The notes under the pieces: model-generated
Databases searched by the model: none
What the model was told of the DNA's origin: nothing
What the model saw: the letters and a program-made list of their open reading frames with translations, nothing else
Shown: positions 23,226-35,662 of the stretch, one piece after another
How the letters are laid out: every line of letters starts with the position of its first letter
How positions within the stretch are numbered: position 1 is the stretch's first letter
Program-made: the position numbers and the translations under genes
From: Botrytis cinerea B05.10
Lineage: Eukaryota > Ascomycota > Leotiomycetes > Helotiales > Sclerotiniaceae
DNA: 64,000 bases
Assembly: GCF_000143535.2 (NCBI RefSeq)
Contig: NC_037319.1
Coordinates: 496,001 to 560,000 of the forward strand
Reading direction: 5' to 3'

Positions 23226-24268
23226 ATGAACCCAGTCAATACCAAGCCTTACGAGCTTCCACCTGATGCAACTTGGTTGAGTGCGCTACTACCCATCTCT
23301 CATTGCGAGTTCAAGAAAGCAAATAACTAACAATTCTCATGAAAAGTTACCGGCTGCTCATCTGGAATCGGTCGCGCCATCTCGGAATTGATTGCCGGCA
23401 TACCTAATCAGCGCTTGATTGCCACGGCTCGCAATCCCTCCGATCTTTCTTACCTTCCAGACTCCAATCCTGATATTCTCAAACTCGCTCTGGATGTAAC
23501 ATCTGCTATGTCAGTGAACGAAGCTTTCGCCGCAGCTTCTAAGCATTTTGGCGACTCTTTCCATCTTGACATTGTGATCAACAATGCTGGTTATTCCCTT
23601 TCTGGAGATACCGAGTCGGCAACTGAAGAAGAAGCGCATTCAGAGATCGAAACGTTATTTTTTGGTACAGCAAGAGTCACAATGAAAGCTGTTGAAGTTA
23701 TGCGCCAGCATAAAGAACATCGTGGGGGGGTTATTTACCAAATTTCTTCCCTAGCTGGATTATGTTCGTTTCCTGGTAATGCTTATTACCATGCTGGTAA
23801 ATATGCAGTGGAAGGTTGGACTGAATCTGTCGCACGAGAAATGCATCCGGATTGGAATAGTGCGTCGATAATTTCATTCCCATTTCATTTCATTGTCTCT
23901 TCCCACACAACTAACAAGGCCTCTCTTCACCAGTCAATTTTTGTATAATCGAGCCCTCTGGTGTGAAAACCAACTTTGAAGGCCACAGCAAAAGCCACAC
24001 TGCACCTCATCCTGCCTATTCTGCTCCCGATATGCCCGCCCGTGTACTTGAGAAATGGGTAAACATGGGCATCAAGAGCGGTATTGGAATGCTCGGCCCT
24101 AATGATATAGCAGAAACTATCTTTAAGATAGCTAGTCGCGGAGAGAAAGTACCACTTCGACTTCCTTTGGGTCCAACGGCGTGGAAGTTGATTAGACAGA
24201 AATATGAGGGGTTTTTGGGAGAGTTGGATGCGGTTAAGGATATCAGTTCTATGGGAAAAGATCTTTGA
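23226..24268 (+). CDS. Short-chain dehydrogenase/reductase (SDR, classical)
   Basis: Three exons: 23226-23280, 23347-23859, 23934-24268; introns of 66 and 74 nt, both phase 1, both with an ACTAAC branch site; 300 residues. Joining gives the Rossmann start WLITGCSSGIGRAI, then LALDVTS, the NNAGYSL element, QISSLAG and the catalytic YHAGKYA (YxxxK), followed by IIEPSGVKTNF after the second intron. These are the canonical NAD(P)-binding and active-site elements of classical SDRs acting on hydroxy or keto substrates. The closest look is to fungal oxidoreductases annotated by homology to 17-beta-hydroxysteroid dehydrogenase-like or retinol dehydrogenases; the true substrate is unknown. Confidence 0.94.
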
Positions 24269-24566
24269 CTTCAGGCGGGGACATTTTTGGACCCGTGGGA
24301 AGTATCTCTCATGGTAATGCCGTATAATGGGATAGGTAGGGTAGAAGAGGTTGTAATTGAAAGAGATTCGACCTCTTTTCAATGCCGAGGCTTTTCCGTA
24401 AAAACATTGATCCGATCCGATCTTTTTTTGACAATCCATCAACTTCACAAGATAGGATGCTCCGTCAAAATAAATTATACGATGCTATTATCATTACTAT
24501 TATCGCTGTATGGACTGATATGTACTATCCTCATCTCCTTGTCTCCCAAGCCGAACTATAACCCGC

Positions 24567-25379
24567 TTATTTATCCACTTGATTTGTTTCACCCACCCTG
24601 CTCGTCGCTGTCAGGAAGTTTCCCCAAGACTTCCGCAATATGACCTTCGAAGCTCCGCCTTTTACTTTGTGAAGAAGTATTTTCAACACTCTTTTCGATT
24701 TGCCTGTTTGTCTCTCTCGCTGCATGTTTACTTCAAACAATCGTCTGGCTAAATCAGGCGCCGAAAGTTCCTCCTGATGCCCAGACAGATCTTCATCAGA
24801 CCATCGAGTAATGGAGGGCGCGAGAAGAGCACAGCTCTGGTCAATCAGCTCAAGTCTATCCTCCAAGCTGTAATTGGGGCGAAGCTTATTTTCTTTTCCT
24901 TTATCCGTATCAAAGCTACACTCAGCCATACTGGCGTCGAATTCATCATCTAAGTCATGAATCTCCCCTTCCTCTTCCTCTTGTATAGTTGGTAGATCAG
25001 TGCTTCTTGATCGTACATAATCTTGTCCAAACTTGTCGATGCCGATCTCGACTGGGCAATCTACGCAATAATCGTCGTCTGTATCATTTGACAATTTGTC
25101 ATGGTTCAGATCGAACGCAGGTGATTGAAGTGAAAATTCATGATTAATGTTGGCAAGATATTCGTTTTCTTGTTCATGTAATGATGGCGCATGAAGCAGG
25201 TCATCATAGACAGCATCGAGCAAAATCTTTAATTGAGGCAATCGGACATACTCGTGTGATTTGAGAGGCTCAGTGGAGGATAACACTTCGATATCCGATT
25301 TTGCGGTGCTTATACCACCAACAAGTCTTCCAGCTGCTTTCTTCTCAGTACCCTCGTTGCTTCGCTTCACGATTTCCAT
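24567..25379 (-). CDS. Uncharacterised acidic protein
   Basis: A single open frame of 270 residues starting at ATG 25379. I do not recognise it. It is rich in Asp/Glu, with an EEEEGEIHDLDDEFD run near the middle. Paired Cys appear in DYCVDCPVEI, and the C-terminus is basic and amphipathic (KSKRVLKILLHKVKGGASK). No signal peptide or membrane helix is visible. It is divergent from the zinc-finger gene at 25831 (451 bp between starts). Confidence 0.6.
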   Translation of the reverse strand: MEIVKRSNEGTEKKAAGRLVGGISTAKSDIEVLSSTEPLKSHEYVRLPQLKILLDAVYDDLLHAPSLHEQENEYLANINHEFSLQSPAFDLNHDKLSNDTDDDYCVDCPVEIGIDKFGQDYVRSRSTDLPTIQEEEEGEIHDLDDEFDASMAECSFDTDKGKENKLRPNYSLEDRLELIDQSCALLAPSITRWSDEDLSGHQEELSAPDLARRLFEVNMQRERQTGKSKRVLKILLHKVKGGASKVILRKSWGNFLTATSRVGETNQVDK

Positions 25380-25830
25380 TTTCTTGATTGTTACAAGCCG
25401 TGATATACCGGTTGAATTGGCTGCAAGTGACCTTGAAGATCGTTTGGTAGAATATTGGAATGCAGATTTTTTGGTTTATATTAATACTGTACTTGATGTG
25501 CTTCGAATAGATGCAAAGAGTCTTGATTATAATTGATGTTGAGGGGTTAGATCAAAAGAACACAGTCGTGATATTTGTCCTTTGACTGTACCTTGAATCT
25601 GTTCGTTCCTTCCCTGCGCTATCCAACAAATGATTGCTCTTGCTAGATATCCTTATGGTGCAAGGCAACAGCGAACAGTCAACCCTCATTGCATGTAACA
25701 GAATTAAGTCTACCAGCAACCCATTCCAAATTAACAATATTTTTGATTATATTCTTGGACACCAAAATTGTATTACTTAGCACAACCATTATTTAAATTT
25801 ATTATTTAAATTGCCCGATCAATTATTAAT
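25380..25830. other. Divergent intergenic region
   Basis: AT-rich near 25740-25830, including two TTATTTAAATT copies (about 25790-25812) just before the start at 25831. It is probably a shared promoter. Confidence 0.5.
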
Positions 25831-28800
25831 ATGAGCGACCATAATCGTCTGGACGGACTGGAGGCAATGGGCCATAAAGCACACTCAGAAGGCATAGGAT
25901 ATAGCGCGATTTATAGTTGGTATGGCCAAACCATGGACCGTCTCAAAAGTGATGGCTCCAGTATGTCTGAGGATCTTCGATCATTGACAGCTAGAGTCGA
26001 GACATGGAAACATTTCTGTTAGTTGGCTATTTCTGAAGAAACTTGTGTCGCATGCTAATCTTACTACAGGGCCTGATGAACCTTTCTTCGCAGGTCCATC
26101 GTCAAAAACCACTTCAACACCATCCTTTGAGTCCAAAGATCAAAATAAAATCAGAAACCCTGTGAAAAATTCAACTTCTTCTTCGTCAGAACAGCACTCA
26201 CCGCAGGAATCTCTCACTACACTGTCACCGACTGAAGAATTATCAAAACAGCCAATACCAGATCCAAGTCGATCACCAATTAAGCAACGACAAGGATCTT
26301 ATGATAAAAATGAGCCAGGTTACAACAGTGATCTTAGAAACCCTTGCGCAAACTGTAATATGGAGGGCCACAACTTGGGTTCCTGTGTAGCTCCTGTGGA
26401 TGAGTTTGGATTCATCTCAGGTTGTCCGCAATGTAACACTAAGGAGCATTTATTTGACGAATGCCCCCAACCAGTAAAGTGCCAAGATGAGAGTTTTTGG
26501 GCTGATCTCGTTACGGTACAAATTTCCGATATTTGAAGGCCTTTGGAATTTATGACTGATCTTTTGCGACTAGACAAGAACAAATTCTCCTCCAATTCGT
26601 TGGTCTAAGGATATTCGTCATCTAAACGGATTCAGGCGAAGTAAAGTGCACCCATGGACATACGATTTTTCCCTGAAGCAAGTTGGCAAATTTGAGATAT
26701 TATATGATAATGATGGAAAAGCGATGGGATTGTATCCAGACCCAGCATGGAATACACCAGATGGAGTTCTCTCTCAAGCATATCCTCGCACGATGGATAT
26801 AATCTTACCAGGGCTATGGCGATTTCACTCGAGATTGAACCGAAAGTCGGCTGCCCTAGGCCACAAGTTTGAGGTATTCCTAAAATCGATGATCGAAACA
26901 GCAAGTGCTAACGAATTGATTACTTGTGAGATTGTTCGTTTGGTAGAAGCTCTGGAAGAAATTTCCGAGTTTGAGTCAAGAAAAACCAGAGGAGAGCAGT
27001 TGAGCACCCAAATGAGAATTGATATCACGACAAAAAAGGCCAAGGAGCTGGCAATTGAAGCAAAGCTAAATGCTTACCATGTACCAGAAAATTATCGCCC
27101 AAGAAACCACGATTCATCTCCAGACAATCAAAGGGCCCTTCCTTCAACTGAAAGAAAGGGAAAAGGCAAGGCAATAGATAGTCAAAGTCCCTCATTTCCC
27201 TACAGGTTTACAGAAGAAGAGCATGGCATGCACCAGAACTACGAACAGAGACATGAACCTGATAATCCCTCCATCAAAATTAATGCGTCAAATGCCCCAA
27301 GGGAAATCACACGTCTGTTTGAGAATTTTGTTGCTAGAAGAAAATTCGGAAGCAATCTCACTCCTGCCGTCGAAAATTACGAACGGCGAGATTTTTCATC
27401 TCCAGCAAAAGGTCCAAAATGTGCTCCCGCCGATACAGATACTCAGTCAAGTGTTCAAATTGAACAAGGAGAAAGTCAACTGTCAAACTTTGCAGAATTT
27501 AAGTACGAACAATCTAAGGAACAAAAACAGTTGGAGAAGAAGATTTCCAATTTACGGAGGGACCTCAAAGAGATCAATGGCTTTGAGAAGAGATTGGAGA
27601 TGTTGACGACCGATCAGCTCAATCAACTTAAGATGAAAGAACTCAAGGAGAGGGAGTTAAGAGTGTTGCTAGAAATCCGTAGTCGATATGCAATATACCC
27701 CGAATCAACTGCTGACTCGGATATAAATACGAGTGGAAGAGGCCATTCTTTCGGAGTACCAGTAAGACAAGCACCTAGCCTGAAATATCCAGAAGATCGT
27801 CATAGCAGCAGTAGTGGAGGCAGTAGTAAAAGTGGTAGTAACAAATATTCAACAAGTGAAGAATTTCCATTGGGAGACTTCCAGGCCAAGAAGCTCAAGT
27901 CCAAAAATATTGGTCAGAATCCAGCAATTTCTACCTCATTAGTATTAAGACATTTACAACGGTCTATTTTCCCAAGCACTAGAAAGTCATCCCTGAGCAA
28001 TGTTCAAACCGCACCAAGTGTTGGAGACCAAGATCTAAACGATAACAACAATGTCACGAGCCCTGAGAAGTCACAATCTTCTGTCGTTGTAAAGCAAGAT
28101 TCACGTACACCATTCCACAGAAGACAAAATGTCAAGAGTATTCCAAAAGAGAAATTGAACCGATCGTTGAGAGATGCACGAACGATTGCCTCCGCTGCTA
28201 AAGCAATTACAATCATTCCCAGGCCACAGTCGCAGACACCGTTGAAATCCATTACTGAAAGTCAAGATACATTCCCGACTTTGAATGAAACAAAAAGTGA
28301 GAGTGTCTCAAATAGGCATTCAAGCCCATCCACGAGTCACACACAAGTAGCTACATCTGATTCTGAAAAAATAAAGAAACACACAGTAATTTCCGAGTCT
28401 ACGAAATCACAACACTCGCAACTCTCTAATGAGGTCAAGAATCAAACAGGGCCTATCTCCGAGCCCATGGAATCAAGGGACTTACCAAATGCCGTTGATG
28501 GTAGTCAAGATATGTCTTCAGCGTCGAATGGAAAACGAACTGACCATGTTGCAAACACAAATCTGGGGCTAGCTTCAAGGGACGTTCAAAGGATTTCCAA
28601 GATTGACAAAATTCATCAAAATGCTACCAAGTTGAAGGAAAATCACCCTCAGCAAAGCCCTTCACCATATGTACCTCTTTTCAAACCAAAGCAGATGTTA
28701 GCTTCAAAAGATGAATCGCCTTCAGAATTGCCACAAGCAAATGATAAAGCACTCTCATCGATTTACAAGCCGGCACATAGAGGAGAGAAGCAATTGACAC

Positions 28801-30992
28801 CAGGTAATGAAATTCAATCATCATTACTACAAAAAGACATTGAGAATCACGGTGATAAACCACCTTCACCTATTTATGTACCACCCCAGATGAGAAACGC
28901 GCAACCTGCTTTGAAGTCCGAACCACCGCTTTCATTGCCGCAACATCCAATACAGAAAACAGAGCCGCCGGAACAACCGTCGTCAACAAATGCTTCAATT
29001 TTGCACAACCAACAACTATCAGTCACAGAGGTAGCACACCCCAAAAGATCGAATAGAATGTCATCGTCCACTTCACCAGATCAATCTCATTTAGAAGATG
29101 ATGATGTTTCCAGCTCTACACCTCAATGTACAACAAGCCCCAGATCCTCGATTTTACAGCAAAAGTCGCCTAGAACTATGAGGCGGAGTATGAGACAACG
29201 TACACCATCATCTGATGCCCACTTAGCAAAACCAAAAAGCTCTTTCTTGACATCACGTTTTAAAGAGGCTATTTCTGAACCTAGCAATTTATGGTCGGAA
29301 CTTCAAGATCCCGATTTCTTTGCTGATTTTTTTGGTTATGAATGGCCCAATGATAAATTAGATTTCTCAGTTCCACTGCCAGATCCAGACATCTTCTTAT
29401 TGAGCGATGAAGACTGCGATGATAAGAAACCATTAAGGAAGTCTATACCAAAGACATTAGATGTCACTGTCCACAAGCAGAGCAATTACACGATTAACAT
29501 GACGTCTGGTGAGACATTAGAGATTCAAGAAGTAGACAGAGCCGGGGCAGACGAAAATGTAAACCAAATATGTTTTATGTGCGACAAAGTAGGACATGAT
29601 CTAATTGATTGTCCCTCAAGCTGGAGGCTTGATACATTAGTTCTTTCCAGCTCTTCTCGCTCGAATTCACGAAATGGTACCTGCTCAGAAAATTGGATAC
29701 AAGCCAAAGCTACTAACTCTAATCTCAACCCGGGCGCCAATAATTTTAGTCCGATTTGGTCAAGAAACGATTATCCGGGTTATCCATCTCTTCCCGCCAA
29801 GATTCCTCGTCCGAAATCACCGTGTATTGCAAATGCAGACAACCAGATGCAAGCTAAACCAAAGTCTGATCTCGATCCCCCCGAGGATTTTTTCTTCCCG
29901 ACTCAATTGACAAAAGGTGACTATGTAGCCGAGGAGTCACCCGCAAATTGGATCGAAACAGCGGAGAAGATAGAAGGTTCTTACCCTGCAAATTGGGATC
30001 AAGAAATAGAAAGGCGAATTGAGTCTCGCTTTTGGGAAGTTCAGAAAGTCACGAGTAAGACGGGCTATGATGTCAGCCTTGGAAACCATTCAGATGAGGA
30101 AGGGTCAAAAGAGGAAGAATCAGAAGACGAAGTTGAAATAAACGTGAAACTTCCCTCGCAAACAAAGAGCTATGACTGCAGTCCTTTGAGAGGAAATAGG
30201 GTGAGAAAAGAAAGACCTCGGATTGCCACGGCAGTAACCGCCAACCAAGCGGGACATGAAGGTAATATGGCGGAGGAAGTAAGAAACATACCAACAAGGA
30301 AATCTCCAAATATCCCTCACCCATTCCAACCGAGGAGAGTTATGAATGGTACCGGACTCTTTTATCCAATTCCTGGTGATTGGTTCTGTTTATCAGCGGA
30401 GTGTAGAGAACGCAATGTTTCCGAGCATTTCATTTGCAAGAGATGTTACAGTCAGCGTGGAACAAAAAGAGTAGATGGTAGCGATGAGATTTTCCATGCC
30501 GGAGATTGGGTATGTCCATTCAGAGACTGTTCCAAACATAATTACGCCAAGCATGTCGTCTGTAAAAATTGTGGCAGTCGTTCTAGAGCGCCAATAACAC
30601 CCCCTGCTTTTTGGAAGTGTAGCTCATTCAATTGTGGCGAGGTAAATGATAACGGTGTAGTGAGTTGTCGGAAATGTGGCACTCCTCGGATTGTCTTTCA
30701 TAACCCGCCGCCTCAAGCAACAGCTAATGCTTTTCATGCTGGTGATTGGTATTGCGGTGCACCAGGATGTGCAGCACACAATTCTTCCAGAGATATCAGC
30801 TGTTGGAAATGCGGCGGCACGAATACCACGCTCGTCGCTCCTGGCCGAGTTGTTCAAACTACGGCTAGCAATTTTCCTATTCTAGGGTGGAATTGTAATA
30901 GATTCGGTTGTCGTGTCTATAACTGGTCCAAAACTTTCAACTGTTGGCAGTGTGGTAGTCCTCGTGCTGTCTTTACCGGGGGGGCCTATTAA
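25831..30992 (+). CDS. Very large protein with CCHC zinc knuckles and five RanBP2-type zinc fingers
   Basis: Three exons, 25831-26017, 26070-26515 and 26574-30992, with introns of 52 and 58 nt that restore frame; 1,683 residues. A tandem pair of knuckle-like motifs lies near residues 154-197 (CANCNMEGHNLGSC and CPQCNTKEHLFDEC), and a third near 1,209 (CFMCDKVGHDLIDC). A Lys/Glu coiled-coil stretch lies near 510-570. The centre is long and disordered, Ser/Pro/Gln-rich. The last 200 residues hold five CxxxxC...CxxC fingers of RanBP2/Znf265 type: GDWFCLSAEC..., GDWVCPFRDC..., FWKCSSFNC..., GDWYCGAPGC... and GWNCNRFGC.... RanBP2 fingers of this kind bind single-stranded RNA or ubiquitin; with knuckles present, RNA binding is the likelier role. 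I know no named fungal protein with this combination. Confidence 0.85.
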
Positions 30993-31747
30993 TTCTCCCA
31001 AACTGACCACGATGCTCGACTCTCGATTATCAACTAATTCAACCTCGAGCGCCAGACCCAAACCCCGGCGGTACAGCAAAACCAAACAATACTGAGACCA
31101 CGCCTGATGCCTCACCTCAATCCAAACACACCATCCAGTTCCAATTTTTCAGTTCCCAACATCCTACACAATTTTCCACAACAGCGAAAGGTATTTGTAT
31201 TCACGCCTCCCGATTCCGGGCTCCAGATTCAGGATATTTGAATATAGCAAGATACCTCTCTCCCGCCTCTTGAATATAGAGTAGGAAATCAAAGATATAT
31301 TTCCTATCCCTATTTCAGGGAGCGCAGAGAGCCCAGCGTAGCGTTCACACAGCGTCATTGTAGCATAGAATTAATATAGCCTAGCCTAGCATTAATACAG
31401 CCTAATGCACACAACCGACAGAAAGATGTGACATGCGCGCTTGCGCTACACGTATGTCACTTCCACTTCGGGAGTCATAACGGCTATTCAATATACGACT
31501 ACAAGTACATGCCCAGAAAATAAATTCAAGATCTACTTATTAGATAATCAAGTCAAGCAGGGCTTTATAGACTCAAACCCCTATTAGATCATTCTAATCA
31601 AGTCTATCACATTACAGCTATCAAATCTAACTATATACATATCGTGAAAAATAAAGAGATAGTTAGAGAATTCCTTAAATCGAGTATTTGAGCATACTTA
31701 TTATTATTAGCATCACCTCGGTGTTGACTATGACGTCTTCATAATGG

Positions 31748-31772
31748 GTGTAATGTAATGTAATGTAATGTA
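31748..31772. repeat. (TAATG)n microsatellite
   Basis: About four to five TAATG units in a row. Confidence 0.8.
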
Positions 31773-32000
31773 TTATTTTGTGTCTATCTATTCTAGGTTT
31801 GAAGCTATAAGAGCTATATACAATACGCTTGGGTACTTTAGTGAGGTTGAGATGTTATGCCGTCACGTAATCGTTCCCGGGAGCCGGAAGGTATTGTACT
31901 GAACCAGTATACTGCATGTAATTGGACGGGATTGAGGGACTTTTGGTCAATCTGCGATGAGATCATGGAAATAATGGCTATGAGAGCCTTTCTCTTGATC

Positions 32001-32010
32001 TATATAAGGG
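32001..32010 (+). promoter_or_regulatory. TATA-box-like core promoter
   Basis: TATATAAGGG, followed by a CA/CT-rich leader-like stretch with repeated ATCATC and TCACTCA words, ending in CTACCATGAATCC at 32227-32239. This looks like a fungal core promoter, but no recognised gene follows. Confidence 0.4.
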
Positions 32011-32230
32011 CTCAAGAAGGCTTTCATAACTGTTCTTATCACCAACCATTTCATCATCTCGCTTATTTTCTTCTACGTTCTCATTCCGTCTTGAAGTTTC
32101 GATACTCATTTACTAGTTCCATCACTCAATCACTCATTCACTAAACATCATCGTATCTCATCATCGAATTTCGTAAATTTTATTATTCCTTCTGCCTGTT
32201 ACACACCCCAGTTTAGCAATCCTATCTACC

Positions 32231-32329
32231 ATGAATCCACTTTCCATTCCCTCTACTGCCCACACAAACTCATTAGCAAGAGTGTTTCCACTAGCCAAAG
32301 GTTGCTCAGTATTCACCAGCAACGCATAG
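32231..32329 (+). CDS. Candidate small ORF (32 aa) behind a TATA-type promoter
   Basis: ATG in good context (CTACCATGA) opens 32 residues beginning MNPLSIPSTAHTNSL. It shows no recognisable family. It lies 230 bases downstream of a strong TATA box. It may be the first exon of an unrecognised short gene, a non-coding transcript or chance. Confidence 0.2.
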   Translation: MNPLSIPSTAHTNSLARVFPLAKGCSVFTSNA

Positions 32330-32980
32330 ATTTTGTCTACACACCGGAGTATCCAGCCACCCGTTCTCAACCCACTTCATGCCAATCCTTCCATCCACTC
32401 GTCGCCACCATACGAGCCCCGCCCAACGTACGTGGGTATAGCCCATCAACACATGTTTTTTTCCATTACCGACCCCATCCATCCATCCATAATCATCAAA
32501 ACATGCTATGCATTATAACTCAAAGGATGTGAAATCGAAGAATAGGTAGTATGGCAAAAGAGAGCAAATTGAAAGTGCGTATGGGAAATCAAATTCTTGC
32601 AATGCCAGATAATCGAGACAGACAAAAGAGTACATCATAAATTGCGTAAATTCTGTGATCCATAAAAAAAAAAGTGCACCCAATCCATCCTCAAATTTTT
32701 TAACGTGAAAAAGAAAAGCATAAAGCTATTCATAAAGCATGATACCGCAGAAACTATGAGCCAATAATCAAGTTGCTGAACTTTTGCTGTCCTAAAAGCA
32801 TGAATATGAAAAGAAAGGCCCCGAGAAGTTTTCGTGATCAAATAGAGTACAAGGTAGAAGGGTCTTGGTCTCGTGATCCAAGGTGACTGAATATGATACA
32901 TCGTCGAAGGTTCCATGCTCTGGTGATGGGTGATGAATGCGACGTTTTAACTTTTAAGGTGTTTTTGTTGATATTTGCAT

Positions 32981-34744
32981 TTAAGCTGCTTGAGTGGCTC
33001 CACCACGACCTCCTCTTGGTCCATTGGCATTTCCACGTCCACGGTTTGCTCCACCAAAGTTGCCTCGAGATTGGTTTCCAGGACGACCTTGTTCAAATCC
33101 ACCACGGCCACGTTGGTTCAACCCACCACGTCCACCACCAGAGTAACCATTTCCACCGTATGCAGAAGCCTTTGGTCGGCGAGGTTCAACGTAGATAGTT
33201 TCTTCACCGATTTTGTGGGGGTTGGCCTGAGCTGCTGCTTGATAACCGGAGGCATTGGCGTATTCGACGAAAGCACAGTTCTAAACGCAAATTAGTTATA
33301 ATCATGAAAAACATTTGATAAATTGGCAGGAATGGCCTACCTTAGCGCGGTTGATATCAAAGTAGACCAACTCGCCGAAAGAGCTCAAGATTGAGCGCAA
33401 TTCATCGTCCTTGACTGAAGCGTTGACATTGCGAACGTATCCCAAAGTTCCCTTGTCTTCTGTTGCTTGCTGAGAGATGGATTGAGGTCTGTTCTGTCTC
33501 TTGGCATCACCTCCAGCGGTCTGCCATCCGGCAGAGCCTGTTGGTGAGTTATCCTTCTTCTCAGCAGCTGGAGTAGCAGCGGTTGTTGCTGGGGTTGTTG
33601 GTTGCTTAGCTGGTTGAGCGGCGGCAGCAGCGGGCTTTTGTGCAGCTGGAGCGGCGGCCTTTGGTTGCACAACTGGAACAGCGGGTTTTGGTGCAGTGCC
33701 AGCTGAAGCTGCAATACGGGCAGCCCAACTCAATGGCTTAGCTGGGGTAGCGGGTTGAACGGGAGCTGGCTTGGCGGCAGAAGGTTGTCTTGAAAGCTCT
33801 GGAGTTGGAACGGGGTCCTTTGGCTTTTCGGGTTCCTTGACTTCCTCATCAACAGCCTTCTCAATATCCTCTGATGTAGGGGCTGGCTCCTCAGCCTTTG
33901 GCTCTTCTGGCTTCTCCTCAACTTCAGCAGCAGCCTCGGTTGATTCTCCATTTGTGGTTGGCTCGGCAGTGGCGGGCTCAGCCTCGATGGTCTCTTCCAA
34001 CTTCTTGTCAATGACCTCGGCATCTAAAGTGGCTTCTGGAGCTGCAGATTCCTCAGCAGCAGTTGGTGCAGCTGGCATTTCGACGTCTTCAGCAATTGGA
34101 GCTGGCGCAGACTCTTCCTTGGCCTCAGTAGCCTCGACTTGCTCTTCTTCGCCCTCATCATTGATATATCTGAAGACATCGTTGAGAACGAAATAACCGG
34201 TAGCTTGCTGAGCTAAAACGAAAGTTTGAACGAATTTCTTGGGCTCGGCAGACTTGTTGGAAGTTTCACCAATAACTTGGATGACGATGTTATCGAAGGA
34301 GGATTGGGAATCGACATTGGTGACACGAACTTTGCAGTCTTGGAAATCGAGTTCGCGAATGCGTTCTTGGATACCCTGCGAAAAAATTAGCCACAGTTGC
34401 AGTTATGAAGGCGCGCAAAACTTACAGCTCGGCCAACCGATACTGGAGCTTGAGCTCCCTCGACACCAGAAACGAATTGAGATGCCTTTCCATAAAAGAG
34501 CTATGAAATGTTAGCGCAAATTGTAGTTTTAATAGCAGTAATCATAAAAACTTACGTGGAGCTTTTCTGGAGATTTGCTCAAAGTAGTGTAATATTGCTC
34601 AACAAAGTACCATCCAACTTCATCTTTAGAGAGCTCTCCACCGGAAGCACCTCCGGTTGAAGAACCAGCGGCACCGGAAGTAGCTGGATATTGTTCGGTT
34701 GACTTGTATTGGTCTTGTTGATTGAAAGTACCATTGGCGGCCAT
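32981..34744 (-). CDS. G3BP/Nxt3-like protein: NTF2-like domain, RRM and RGG tail
   Basis: Four exons: 34556-34744, 34426-34500, 33341-34375, 32981-33280; all three introns phase 0; 532 residues. An NTF2-like domain spans about residues 42-165 (VGWYFVEQYYTTLS, then LFYGKASQFVSG after intron 1, then VFRYINDE). The middle is low-complexity Glu/Pro/Ala (about 170-340). An RRM spans about 397-468 (TLGYVRNVNASVKDDELRSI and, after intron 3, NCAFVEYANASGYQ). The tail is a Gly/Arg-rich RGG region ending GATQAA. This order matches human G3BP, fission yeast Nxt3 and budding yeast Bre5: stress-granule assembly and partnership with the Ubp3 deubiquitinase. Cytoplasmic RNA binding is expected. Confidence 0.93.
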
Positions 34745-35662
34745 GATTGTAGAAAAGGTGGGGAAGGAAGACTTTTGTCAACCTCACAAGAATTAGAAGA
34801 TAAGAGGGGTCTCGGAGAGATGCTTTTTTAAAGAAAATTTAGACAGATGAGATGGACTGTCGCAGATGGGTTCGAACAAAGTTCAAAATTGGGTGAAAAA
34901 TAGCAGAATAGAGTCCTATCACAGAAATCGCGGGGTTTTCCAAATTTTGGGAATGTTTGTCGAAGATGATTCGAAATTCGTGGAATCGGGAGAAGATGAT
35001 CGCTTTAAAGATTCAAGGATTGGTATTACGAGCGCTATGTGGAGAGATTGATCAGAAGTACAGAAGGAAGCTTCTTGAATGTAAGTAAATGTGTTTTGAG
35101 GTGTAGAAGGATATCGAAAAGAATTTTCTTGGGGTAGTCGATGGTGGGAAAGGATGAAGCTGTTCTGAGTCTCCATTATTTTACAAATTCATAAGCGAAA
35201 AGAAGAACTCCGAGTAGTTGCCTCAGGCATCTAGTAGTTTCGTGCACGTACCAGATCTAGATAACAAGGGTTCGATTGGTCAGGAGAGAAGTGGGAAATG
35301 ATATGTAAGTGAATGTGATGGGTGGGCAATACTATAGTTGAACACATAATGCGAACAAAAGCTTTGTAAATCATTGTTGTCCCGCTTCATGAGATCAAGT
35401 TGTAAGGTTAAGCTCATAAGGGTGGAAGATAGTAGTAGAATACCATAATAAATTCTTGCCTAAAGACTGCGTGCATATCCATACTTTGGACAATGGTGAC
35501 ATCAAAATTGACATTTAGCAATCCTTACAGAGTCCAACGACAATCATCTTTTGATTATACATTGGCCTTGTTTTGGAATAATGAGTCTGTCGAAACAATC
35601 CAATCCTTCTCGTGGCTTCTTGAACATCCATGATCTTATAGTACTGAGAAGCCCTTAGACCA
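34745..35662. other. Intergenic; leader and promoter of the G3BP-like gene
   Basis: Frames at 34866-35051 (plus) and 34919-35176 (minus) overlap and lack support. The 3' half carries the tail of the minus-strand TPR-like gene's neighbourhood. Nothing else was seen. Confidence 0.5.

Larger units (their letters stand above)
30993..32980. other. Intergenic, 2 kb, with palindromes and an orphan promoter-like site
   Basis: Includes short palindromes at 31282-31306 and 31428-31460, a (TAATG)n tract near 31748-31772 and a TATA box at 32001 with a small downstream frame. The 3' end is the untranslated tail of the minus-strand gene at 32981. Confidence 0.5.
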
